Assembly (NCBI GenBank): GCA_964419335.1
Contig: CAYQOX010000001.1
Coordinates: 124,001 to 188,000 of the forward strand
DNA length: 64,000 nucleotides
From: CAYQOX01 sp964419335
GTDB taxonomy: Bacteria; Hinthialibacterota; Hinthialibacteria; Hinthialibacterales; Hinthialibacteraceae
Reading direction: 5' to 3'
Shown here in pieces: positions 28,054-35,923 of the stretch. Position 1 is the first letter of the stretch, and each line of letters opens with the position of its first letter. The notes beneath the pieces are model-generated. The model ran no database searches. It had not been told where the DNA came from and saw only the letters and a list, made by a program, of their open reading frames with translations. Both the position numbers and the translations under genes were made by a program.

Positions 28054-29646
28054 ATGAATAGAATCGCGTTCTATTTATTGACGCTGGGGATGTTTTGTGC
28101 TTTATCACCGCAGGCGAACGAACGATGGGACTTAGCGAAAAAGCATGCCGACACCTTTCGCTTTGATACGCTTTTTACGGCTCAAAATGTGCGTGACTTT
28201 CTTTCCTCTGAGGAAGGATTGGAAGAAGCGGTTGCATGGTGCCGTGATACGGCGGTCACTCGTGTGTTTTTAGAGACGTTTCGGGGGGGATATTTCGCTG
28301 AGAAGGAAACTCTGCAGAAGGCTAAGCGCCGCTTTGAAGAGGCGGGGATCGAGGTCAGTGGGTGTGTCACGACGACCAATCTTGGCCGCGATAGTGTAAA
28401 TGGCTGGATCTTTCCATGTTTTACCGAACAAAAAAGTTTAGAAACACTTCGTCGCTCTTTTGAATTTAGTGCCTCCTTGTTTGATGTGGTTATGATCGAT
28501 GATTTTTTCGCGACTGGTTGTGAATGCGAGGATTGTAAAGAAGCCAAAGGGGATCGACCCTGGGATGAGTTTCGATGCGAAATGATGGTGGATGTTTCCC
28601 GTGAGTATGTGATTGAGCCCGCCCGCGAAGTGAATCCCGATGTGCATATTATCATTAAATACCCCCAGTGGTATGACAATTTCCATAATCGAGGATACGA
28701 AGTGGTGCGCCAAACCGAGATGTTTGATGAAATCTGGGTTGGGACCGAAACCCGTGATCCCGATAGTGAACGATGGGGACGCAAGCCTCAATACGAAGCG
28801 TTTTTTATCATGCGCTGGCTGGGACATATCGGAGGAGAAAAATGCGGTGGAGGATGGTTTGATCCTTATGGAACCAGTCCCAAAACGTATGTCGAACAGG
28901 CTCGGCAGACGATTTTAGGTGGGGCGCCAGAAACGGTACTCTTTTGTTATGGTTCTTTGCTTCAAGATAACGGACCGGACAATGTCGCGTTACTACGTGA
29001 ACAAATCCCGGCGTTATTTCAATTAGCTTCTATGATCCAAGATAAACAACTCTATGGAATTTCCGCTCCCAAAATCCCCAATAGCGATCCCGGGGGAGAT
29101 TCCATTGTTTATGATTTTATAGGGATGTTGGGTTTGCCTTTGGTTCCCGATGATCGAATTCGGACCTCGGTGGATTCATTGTTCCTTACTTATCATTCAT
29201 TCAAAGATCCAAAAATTGAAAGCAAGATAACGACATTGCTGGAAGAAGAAAAACCCTTCCTGATCACTCATCATCTCGCCCATGAGTTGCCGTCATCCCT
29301 ACGAGATGAGATCGAAGAGTCCATGAGACTGGAAATTCCTGAAGACAAATGGGATCTCATGGATCTTTCTGAAGAGCGTCTTCAAGCAATACGTGATCGT
29401 CTCTTACAGCCATTCGGTATTGAGTTTAAGGCTCCAACCCGAGTAGCCCTTTATCCTTTTTCCGATGGAATTTATGTAGTCGAGAATTTCAATGATCGAG
29501 AGGCACAAGTTTCTTTACGGGTTCCCGGGGATGCCCTTTTATCGGTGGAATTGGTGATTCCTCAAGAAGAGATCACCTTAGAGCAGGAGGATGGTACCAC
29601 GATGGTTTCACTTCCAGCACGATCTTTAATTGTATTGAAACCATGA
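28054..29646 (+). CDS. Secreted protein of unknown function, possible TIM-barrel glycosidase
   Basis: 530 residues with a signal peptide (about 1-19) and a strong GGAGGAAT ribosome-binding site. The central part shows alternating strand/helix segments with acidic strand ends: 'VTRVFLETFRGGYFAE', 'GIEVSGCVTTTNLGRD', 'FDVVMIDDFFATGCECEDCKEAKGD' and 'HIIIKYPQWYDNF'. The 'IDDFFATGCECEDCK' segment with three cysteines recalls the beta-strand and metal or disulfide loop of putative glycosidases in Planctomycetota. The C-terminal about 100 residues look like a small beta-sandwich ('VALYPFSDGIYVVENFNDREAQVSL'). The context (sugar oxidoreductases, symporter) supports a role in glycan metabolism, but no activity is claimed. 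Confidence 0.7.
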   Translation: MNRIAFYLLTLGMFCALSPQANERWDLAKKHADTFRFDTLFTAQNVRDFLSSEEGLEEAVAWCRDTAVTRVFLETFRGGYFAEKETLQKAKRRFEEAGIEVSGCVTTTNLGRDSVNGWIFPCFTEQKSLETLRRSFEFSASLFDVVMIDDFFATGCECEDCKEAKGDRPWDEFRCEMMVDVSREYVIEPAREVNPDVHIIIKYPQWYDNFHNRGYEVVRQTEMFDEIWVGTETRDPDSERWGRKPQYEAFFIMRWLGHIGGEKCGGGWFDPYGTSPKTYVEQARQTILGGAPETVLFCYGSLLQDNGPDNVALLREQIPALFQLASMIQDKQLYGISAPKIPNSDPGGDSIVYDFIGMLGLPLVPDDRIRTSVDSLFLTYHSFKDPKIESKITTLLEEEKPFLITHHLAHELPSSLRDEIEESMRLEIPEDKWDLMDLSEERLQAIRDRLLQPFGIEFKAPTRVALYPFSDGIYVVENFNDREAQVSLRVPGDALLSVELVIPQEEITLEQEDGTTMVSLPARSLIVLKP

Positions 29647-29871
29647 TTGTTTCTAAGAGGAATTATCGACTATAATTTATTACAATCAACCCAAAAGAGA
29701 AAAGCATTGCTGGTTTGAGTTCACATCCTAAGGCGATTGTGTTTTTAGGGAATAAGTATAGTTTGACGGGTATGGGCTACGATAAGTTGCATGAAAATAA
29801 TTTGATGAACTCAACATGTGCGAGCTTTTTGTGCCGTAAGTATTTGAAAGAAATTAGGTGGTTGTTTGATC

Positions 29872-30588
29872 ATGTTGGCAAAAAAAATATCCTATTCATT
29901 CACTGAATCAATAGCATATATAAAAAACATAATATTAACCGGTTTATTGACGGTATTTCCTATTTGGATCACGTGGCTGGTGGTCAAATTTCTTTTTGAT
30001 GTCATGTCGGCCTGGGGAGATCCTATGGTTGCCTGGTTATCCAGAAACCTTCGGGAAGATTTACCCTATGTATCGAAATGGTTAGGTTATGATTGGTTTC
30101 AATCAACGCTCGGGGTTATCGTCATTTTGCTTTTTCTCTATGCCCTTGGGAAGGTGACAACCTGGGTGGTTGGCCGGAAGTTAATCGAGTTATTTGATTC
30201 TATCATAAATCGTATACCTGTAGTTCAAACCATCTATGGTTCTGTTAAGAAATTAGTCACTGTACTGCAGCAAAAGCCGGAAAATGTGCAGCGGGTGGTC
30301 TTAATTGAATTTCCATCGACTGAGATGAAAACCGTTGGCTTGGTGACTCGCACTTTTGCTGACGAAGATACGGGTGAAGAATTGGCGGCGATCTATGTTC
30401 CCACTACGCCCAATCCGACTTCCGGTTATTTAGAAATTGTACCACTCAAAAAAGTAACTTCCACCAATTGGACTGTGGATGAAGCCATGACCTTTATTAT
30501 TTCCGGTGGGGCGGTTTCTCGAGACAAGATTAACTACACCAAAAGTTACCCTTATGTAAAGGATTTGAAAAAAGAACTTGAAAAATGA
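29872..30588 (+). CDS. DUF502 family membrane protein
   Basis: 238 residues from the ATG at 29872 (AGGTGG about 10 bases upstream; a TTG two codons earlier is a less likely start). Two membrane helices, about residues 16-44 ('ILTGLLTVFPIWITWLVVKFLFD') and 78-100 ('GVIVILLFLYALGKVTTWVVG'), bracket a short loop. The soluble remainder has the family signature 'IPVVQTIYGSVKKLVTVL' and 'VPTTPNPTSGYLEIVPLKKV'. DUF502 proteins are widespread inner-membrane proteins without an assigned biochemical function. The gap to the symporter gene is 221 bases, so it may be a separate unit. Confidence 0.88.
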   Translation: MLAKKISYSFTESIAYIKNIILTGLLTVFPIWITWLVVKFLFDVMSAWGDPMVAWLSRNLREDLPYVSKWLGYDWFQSTLGVIVILLFLYALGKVTTWVVGRKLIELFDSIINRIPVVQTIYGSVKKLVTVLQQKPENVQRVVLIEFPSTEMKTVGLVTRTFADEDTGEELAAIYVPTTPNPTSGYLEIVPLKKVTSTNWTVDEAMTFIISGGAVSRDKINYTKSYPYVKDLKKELEK

Positions 30589-30809
30589 TTCTTTCTCCTA
30601 GTATCAATACCGGTTGCTGAAAGAGTTAAGACGTGCTAAAAACTTTTTGGATGGATCGAGGTTATTCAATCTGTTTTGGATTATTGTCTGGTTGGGTTTC
30701 AAAATTGAATGTTTAAAGAAGCGACGCTTTTTCTTGTTGGATGGAGAGGCTTTTTTTGTCTAACGTCCATGGGAGAACCGCTTTGACTTAAAGGCAAGGA
30801 GAAATATAG

Positions 30810-32423
30810 ATGTCTCTTGAGCTGCTTGATGGAATCGTATTTTTCGCATATTTCTTTATTGTTATTGGGATTGCTTTATGGGTGTCGCGAAAACCCAAAG
30901 ATCATGAAAGGACGTCAGAAGATTTCTTCTTGGCTGGTCGCGCGTTACCGTGGTGGATTATCGGGACTTCGTTGATCGCGTCCAATATATCTGCTGAGCA
31001 GATGATCGGTATGACTGGTTCGGCTTTTGCTAGCGGGATTGCTATTGTCTCTTATGAATGGATGGCGGCTGTGACTCTGCTCATTGTTGCCAAGTTTTTT
31101 ATGCCGGTATTTCTCAAGTTAAAAATATACAGCATGCCCCAGTATCTTGAACGCCGCTTTGATTACCGGGTCAGTGTGGGCTTGGCGATTTTTTGGCTTT
31201 TAGTCTATGTGTTTGTCAATCTGACGTCAGTCATGTATCTCGGCGCCTTGACGTTGCAGACTATCCTTGATCCTCTTCAGTTTCCACTTTTTTATGGCGT
31301 ACTTGCATTGGCGCTGGTATCTTCCATTTACACAATTTACGGTGGTCTTTCAGCGGTAGCTTGGACGGATATTATCCAGGTGACCGTTCTATTTGTTGGT
31401 GGAACTGCGGTCACTCTTTTTGGACTCAGTGCCGTGGCAGGAGAAGAAGGCGGCGTTATTATGGGGTTTTCTCAACTTGTAAACGATGCCCCGGAAAAAT
31501 TTCATACGGTTTTGGATTGGAACCATAATACCCTCCCCTGGATAGGAGTATTCTTTGGCGGTATGTGGGCGGCTAATTTGAGCTATTGGGGATTCAATCA
31601 ATACATCACTCAGCGGGCTTTGGCTGGAAAGAACATCCGTGAAGCCCAATATGGATTGGTATTTGCTGCGTTTCTTAAAGTGATCGTCCCTATCGTCGTG
31701 GTTTTACCGGGGATTCTTGCTTTTTCCCTTTATAAGGATATGGTGGCACGCCCAGATATGGCTTATCCCACATTGATTCGTGAACTGGTACCGGCAGGAT
31801 TCACCGGCTTAATTATTGCCGCCATTATCGCGGCTATTGTTTCCTCTCTTAATTCGATGACCAATAGTTCGGCGACCATTTTCACGATGGATATCTTTAA
31901 ACGGATGGTGCCTGAGGCTTCTGAACGTTTGTTGGTTCTTGTTGGACGAATTACTACCGCCACTGTCTTGATTATTGCCGTCTGTATGGCGCCTTTGCTT
32001 TCCAATCTGGATGAGGCCTTTCAGTACATTCAAGAATATACAGGGATGATTTCCCCAGGGGTGGTGGCGATTTTCCTCTATGGAATTTTCTGGAAACGTT
32101 GCACTTCAATTGCTGCGGTATGGATGGCGCTTATCACTATCCCTATCTCCGCGGGATTGAAATTTCTCCCTCGCTTATTGGATCGAATTTTTGGAGAGAT
32201 GAATGTAATGTCCCAATTTCTAGATCCCTTTTTAAATCGTATGGGCGTAAGTATGATCCTCATTCTTATTTTGGGGTATTTCATTACCATCTTCTCAAAA
32301 GAAGAAGCGCCCAAAGAAGAATACGATGTGAGTGGGGTGACCTTTAAGACCCCGATGATGTTCAATTTCTTTTCGGTACTCGTTATTGGTGCTTTAACGG
32401 CCTTGTACATTTTGTTTTTCTAA
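30810..32423 (+). CDS. Sodium/solute symporter (SSS family, SGLT-like)
   Basis: 537 residues with about 14 hydrophobic helices. Family motifs include 'SEDFFLAGRALPWWIIGTSLIASNISAEQMIGMTGSAF', characteristic of the sugar-transporting SGLT branch of SLC5, 'YSMPQYLERRFDYRVS', 'YGGLSAVAWTDIIQ' and 'AAIIAAIVSSLNSMTNSSATIFTMDIFKR', which carries the Na2-site Ser residues. It imports a sugar or inositol-like solute with sodium across the inner membrane. A clear AAGGAG site precedes the start. Its position between sugar oxidoreductases and the DUF1080 gene makes it the likely uptake route for products of the exported enzymes (inference). Confidence 0.92.
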   Translation: MSLELLDGIVFFAYFFIVIGIALWVSRKPKDHERTSEDFFLAGRALPWWIIGTSLIASNISAEQMIGMTGSAFASGIAIVSYEWMAAVTLLIVAKFFMPVFLKLKIYSMPQYLERRFDYRVSVGLAIFWLLVYVFVNLTSVMYLGALTLQTILDPLQFPLFYGVLALALVSSIYTIYGGLSAVAWTDIIQVTVLFVGGTAVTLFGLSAVAGEEGGVIMGFSQLVNDAPEKFHTVLDWNHNTLPWIGVFFGGMWAANLSYWGFNQYITQRALAGKNIREAQYGLVFAAFLKVIVPIVVVLPGILAFSLYKDMVARPDMAYPTLIRELVPAGFTGLIIAAIIAAIVSSLNSMTNSSATIFTMDIFKRMVPEASERLLVLVGRITTATVLIIAVCMAPLLSNLDEAFQYIQEYTGMISPGVVAIFLYGIFWKRCTSIAAVWMALITIPISAGLKFLPRLLDRIFGEMNVMSQFLDPFLNRMGVSMILILILGYFITIFSKEEAPKEEYDVSGVTFKTPMMFNFFSVLVIGALTALYILFF

Positions 32424-32629
32424 AATATTTTTGAGAGAGAGGATGCATTCTCGTATTTTACCTGATACATGGATGTTATCTGAGGTTTTTCCATGTATCT
32501 TATGAAGAATTGGTATAGAATGTCTTCATCTTATTGAAAGCAAAAAGATAAGTATTGTTTTCAATTTGCTATTATTGATTCTTTCGTTGTTATCATCCAT
32601 AATCTTATTCATTCTTGTGGTTGAGGATC

Positions 32630-33688
32630 ATGAAATCGAATTTCACAAAGAAGAAAAAGCAAAAATTTATGAAGAAGAATTGGGAGCATTTTACGAATCG
32701 TCGTTCAAGCCGGTTTTCTTCTCCGATTTGCTATTGGGATACGATGGATGGTCATTATGTCCAGGTGACGCGACGCCGAGGTTTGCATTTAATTCGTTCC
32801 GCAATTCGTTCAGGGATGCGGCGTTATCCTCGGGAGTTGTTTGAATCGCTTCGCCAAGGGATGCAAAAGGCCAAGCCTCCAAATACGTCTCTTCAAACGA
32901 TAGAGGATCACTCATTTGCAGCGGCGTGGTTGGGACATGCCAGTGTGTTAACACGGTTAGGAAAAATTAATCTATTGGTGGATCCGGTGTTTTCTAGTCG
33001 TATTGGCAAGAGAATGGGGCGTATCACCCTTGGGCCAAAGCGGATACGTGAGGCACCGGTTGCAACTCAAGGCCTTCCAACCATCCATTTAATTCTACTT
33101 ACTCATGCCCATTTTGATCATTTGGACAAACCTACCTTGCGTAAACTCGCGAATGAAAACACGCTGGTCATTACCGCCCCTGGTACTCGACGCTTAATCC
33201 CACGTGGTTTCGGTGCGGTGATTGAATTGCCTGCGTATCGTGAAATGATTATCCATGGTCTCAAAATACGTGCTTATTCTCCTCTTCACTGGGGATCACG
33301 CAACGTGATCGATCAGCATCGCAAATGCAATAGTTATCTCGTGGAATCCAACTTTGGACGAATCTTTTTCACTGGCGACAGTGCTTATACACAGCGCTTT
33401 CGTACAATCTCCGATGTGGATCTCGCCGTGTTTGGGATTGGGAGTTATAATCCTTGGGAGCACATGCATTCTACTCCCGAACAAACATGGGCCATGTTCC
33501 GTTCTATGAACGCCAAGCATCTTTTGCCTATTCATCATTCTACTTTTCGCTTGAGTGATGAGCCCATGGACGAACCGCTACAACGTTTGCGTGCTGTGGG
33601 GAGCCAAGAACTAGATAAAATTGTTCTTGCTGAGCAGGGGGAAATCTGGGTAGGTGCCGATGATTCCATTATCCAGGTCTCGAACTAA
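32630..33688 (+). CDS. Metallo-beta-lactamase-fold hydrolase (UlaG/NAPE-PLD-like)
   Basis: 352 residues from the ATG at 32630, 3 bases after a short GAGG; an upstream TTG (32615) and a downstream ATG (32669) are alternatives. Metal ligands are in 'LTHAHFDHLD', the motif HxHxDH, with further ligands in 'FTGDSAY' and 'LPIHHSTFRLSDEPMDEPL'. The 'AAAWLGHASVLTRLGKINLLVDPVFSSR' strand start is typical of UlaG- and NAPE-PLD-like proteins. The N-terminus is Lys-rich ('NFTKKKKQKFMKKN') and has no signal peptide, so it is cytoplasmic. Substrates in this group range from phospholipids to lactones, and this one is unknown. A 93-codon frame with a hydrophobic start overlaps in another frame but looks like a shadow. 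Confidence 0.87.
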   Translation: MKSNFTKKKKQKFMKKNWEHFTNRRSSRFSSPICYWDTMDGHYVQVTRRRGLHLIRSAIRSGMRRYPRELFESLRQGMQKAKPPNTSLQTIEDHSFAAAWLGHASVLTRLGKINLLVDPVFSSRIGKRMGRITLGPKRIREAPVATQGLPTIHLILLTHAHFDHLDKPTLRKLANENTLVITAPGTRRLIPRGFGAVIELPAYREMIIHGLKIRAYSPLHWGSRNVIDQHRKCNSYLVESNFGRIFFTGDSAYTQRFRTISDVDLAVFGIGSYNPWEHMHSTPEQTWAMFRSMNAKHLLPIHHSTFRLSDEPMDEPLQRLRAVGSQELDKIVLAEQGEIWVGADDSIIQVSN

Positions 33689-33873
33689 TTTCATTGTTGT
33701 GTTTTTGTGTTAATGCATGGTGGTTTATCCTTGGCTGAAAATGTGTCGTTTTCAAAGGGCGCTTTTCTGTGAATGGAGCAGGAAGACAACCTATCCCTTG
33801 TGTTGTTCGCGTAATCTTTAGACAATCATAAAAGCTAATAATATTTTTTTGATTATGGAAAGGAAAGAAGAGA

Positions 33874-34929
33874 ATGTTACGTCAAATTTCGTACGTAGGT
33901 ATAATGTTGTTGATGCTAACGCTCATAGGGCTTCCCGTTGAGGCTCAAGAGAAGACGCCTGCCTGGGGAAATTGGCATGGTGATTTGAGCGGCGATGAAT
34001 GGGCTGATCGCACCATCCGAGCGCAGATTATTGATCTCAGCGGTGGTCACTACGAAGGGGTGTATTTCTTTGGCGCCGAAGATGTGGATGAAGTCCGGGT
34101 TGTGATCCCGGGTGAAACCAAAAAGGGGAATGTTCATTTTGAAGGCGAGGTCAATCTTGGTGATGAACTTGGAGGGAAATGCACACTTACTGGCGATATT
34201 ATCTACACCAAAGTAGATAAGAAATGGGAAGTGTCTTTTACCGGGAAGATCGAAGCCTCCGATGGCGTTGGTGAGTATGAACTCGAGCGGGTCTTGATTA
34301 AATCGCCCACGTTGGGAATGGAACCTCCGGAAGACGCCTATGTTTTGATGGGCAATGCCACCAAGCGGTCTCAAGAAGCGGTAGAAATTTTCGATCGTGA
34401 ATGGAATCGTCAGTATCATTGGACCATCAATGGGGATGGTGCGGCTCGAATTACGAACAGTTCTATCGTTAGCAAAAAGGAATTTGGTGATGCTCATTAT
34501 CATGTTGAATTCCAGACGCCTTACATGCCCCATGCGCGTGGTCAGGGACGCGGCAACAGTGGAGTGTATGTCTTGGGACGTTATGAAATCCAGGTGTTGG
34601 ACAGTTTCGCTCAGATCCCGCGAAACAACCTGTGCGGTGGAATTTATCAACAGGCTACGCCCCTTGAGAATGCTTGTTTACCTCCGACTGAATGGCAAAC
34701 CTATGATATCTACTTCAAGGCGCCCCGTTTTGATGACGAAGGCAATAAAACCAAGAATGCGGTCATTACCCTCAAGCATAATGGGGTTGTGATTCATGAC
34801 GAAGTCGAATTAAAGAATGCGACACCGGGAGGGGTTAGCGGAAAAGAGGCCTCCCAAGGGGTTTTGCTTTTACAAGATCATAATGATAAAGTTGGGTATC
34901 GCAATATTTGGGTTAAACCACTCGACTAA
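33874..34929 (+). CDS. DUF1080 (3-keto-disaccharide hydrolase-like) protein, secreted
   Basis: 351 residues with a signal peptide (about 1-24, ending 'PVEAQE') and a GGAAAGGAAAG site. The N-terminal 150 residues form a beta-rich domain with no assigned family ('GHYEGVYFFGAEDVDEVRVVIPG'). The C-terminal 180 residues are DUF1080: 'YHVEFQTPYMPHARGQGRGNSGVYVLGRYEIQVLDSF', 'GGIYQQATPLENACLPPTEWQTYDIYF' and the ending 'GVLLLQDHNDKVGYRNIWVKPLD'. DUF1080 proteins are concanavalin-like folds that cleave 3-keto-glycosides made by Gfo/Idh-type dehydrogenases. The two exported Gfo/Idh genes and the symporter upstream fit that scheme. An intrinsic terminator follows 24 bases after the stop. Confidence 0.86.
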   Translation: MLRQISYVGIMLLMLTLIGLPVEAQEKTPAWGNWHGDLSGDEWADRTIRAQIIDLSGGHYEGVYFFGAEDVDEVRVVIPGETKKGNVHFEGEVNLGDELGGKCTLTGDIIYTKVDKKWEVSFTGKIEASDGVGEYELERVLIKSPTLGMEPPEDAYVLMGNATKRSQEAVEIFDREWNRQYHWTINGDGAARITNSSIVSKKEFGDAHYHVEFQTPYMPHARGQGRGNSGVYVLGRYEIQVLDSFAQIPRNNLCGGIYQQATPLENACLPPTEWQTYDIYFKAPRFDDEGNKTKNAVITLKHNGVVIHDEVELKNATPGGVSGKEASQGVLLLQDHNDKVGYRNIWVKPLD

Positions 34930-34952
34930 AGGTAAGTCAATACTATCTACCT

Positions 34953-34984
34953 GGGGGCTTGGAGAAATCTAATCCCCCTTTTTT
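34953..34984 (+). terminator. Intrinsic terminator after the DUF1080 gene
   Basis: GGGGG (34953-34957) pairs with CCCCC (34974-34978), and the inner TT..A pairs with T..AA, followed directly by T6 (34979-34984). The position, 24 bases after the DUF1080 stop, and the T-run are textbook for a Rho-independent terminator. Confidence 0.75.
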
Positions 34985-35026
34985 AATAGTACGGTTTTGC
35001 CCATTATGTAAGGAAAGCGAATCATC

Positions 35027-35923
35027 ATGGTATCAGGCATCTTATACGGATTAGGCGCGGCTACTTTTCAATCAATCTCTTATCTTTGTTCGCGGCTTTT
35101 TGTTGGACGTTTCCAACGAAGCGCGATTTATTTGCTCTCCATATCCCATATTATCATGGCCGTCATGTCGATCGTGCTTTTATACTTTATTTGGCCTAAG
35201 AGGATGCCCCCGTTGGAGGAGTATATCCTTGTTTTGATTGGCGCCTCGTTCTTTTATCTTGCGGGGCAGGCTTGCCTATTTATGGCATTACAGCGATCCG
35301 CTGCATCTCGTGCTTCTCCTTTGCTTGGATTAAAGGTTTTTATTCTCGCATTGATATGTGTGCTTTTCCTGGATCAATCGATGAATGTGTTTCAGTGGAT
35401 CGCGGTGTTGTTGAGTGTTGCCGCAGCTTTTTTGCTTAATCAATCTGGGGGAAGTATGCCATGGCAGAGTATTGCCTGGGTACTTGGTGCATGCTTGGGG
35501 TATTCTTTTTCTGATTTAAATATCCGTTCATTGGTTGATCACTTTTCCTACTTGGGTATGGCTTATGGCTCAACCATCAGTGTATGCCTTTCCTATCTCG
35601 TGTGTGGATTGGCGGGAGGTATTGCGTTGTTCTTTTTGCGCAATTTGAATCGCTCCATGTGGACTTATGCTATTCCTTTTTCGCTTTCTTGGTTTGCTGC
35701 CATGATCCTTTTGTTTGCATGTTTTGGAAGTATCGGGGTTGTCTTTGGTAATATAGTTCAATCGAGCCGCGGGATGATCTCGATTTTACTAGGTACTTTG
35801 GTCGCTTCGGCAGGTTTTGTGAAGTTAGAAGAGAAAGTAGGACGTTCGGTCTTTGTACGAAGGCTGGCGGCGGCCTTGTTGATGGCCGCCGCGATCTCTC
35901 TCTTTTATTTTAGTGCCTCTTAA
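35027..35923 (+). CDS. EamA/DMT-type membrane transporter
   Basis: 298 residues with about ten membrane helices in two repeated halves (EamA fold): an N-terminal half with 'IYLLSISHIIMAVMSIVLLYFIW' and 'LGLKVFILALICVLFLDQSM', and a C-terminal half with 'SIAWVLGACLGYSFSDLNIRSLVD' and 'SSRGMISILLGTLVASAGFVKLEEKV'. Drug/metabolite transporters export or exchange small metabolites; the substrate cannot be read from sequence. The TAA stop (35921-35923) overlaps the convergent TTA stop of the M1 peptidase gene (35920-35922). An AAGGAA site precedes the start. Confidence 0.82.
   Translation: MVSGILYGLGAATFQSISYLCSRLFVGRFQRSAIYLLSISHIIMAVMSIVLLYFIWPKRMPPLEEYILVLIGASFFYLAGQACLFMALQRSAASRASPLLGLKVFILALICVLFLDQSMNVFQWIAVLLSVAAAFLLNQSGGSMPWQSIAWVLGACLGYSFSDLNIRSLVDHFSYLGMAYGSTISVCLSYLVCGLAGGIALFFLRNLNRSMWTYAIPFSLSWFAAMILLFACFGSIGVVFGNIVQSSRGMISILLGTLVASAGFVKLEEKVGRSVFVRRLAAALLMAAAISLFYFSAS

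Noticed and set aside
28182..28784. A 200-codon minus-strand frame inside the secreted unknown gene
   Set aside because: It is fully antisense to a gene with a signal peptide and ribosome-binding site, and its translation is Ser/Arg-rich with no fold or family.
29715..29906. A 63-codon plus-strand frame before the DUF502 gene
   Set aside because: It has no ribosome-binding site, overlaps the DUF502 start and resembles nothing known.
32566..32844. A 93-codon frame with a hydrophobic start overlapping the metallo-beta-lactamase gene
   Set aside because: I considered a frameshifted signal anchor, but the accepted frame already supplies a family-like N-terminus ('EHFTNRRSSRFSSP'), so no frameshift is needed.
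33916..34650. A 244-codon minus-strand frame opposite the DUF1080 gene
   Set aside because: It is a shadow of the DUF1080 frame; the plus strand has clear DUF1080 motifs and a terminator.
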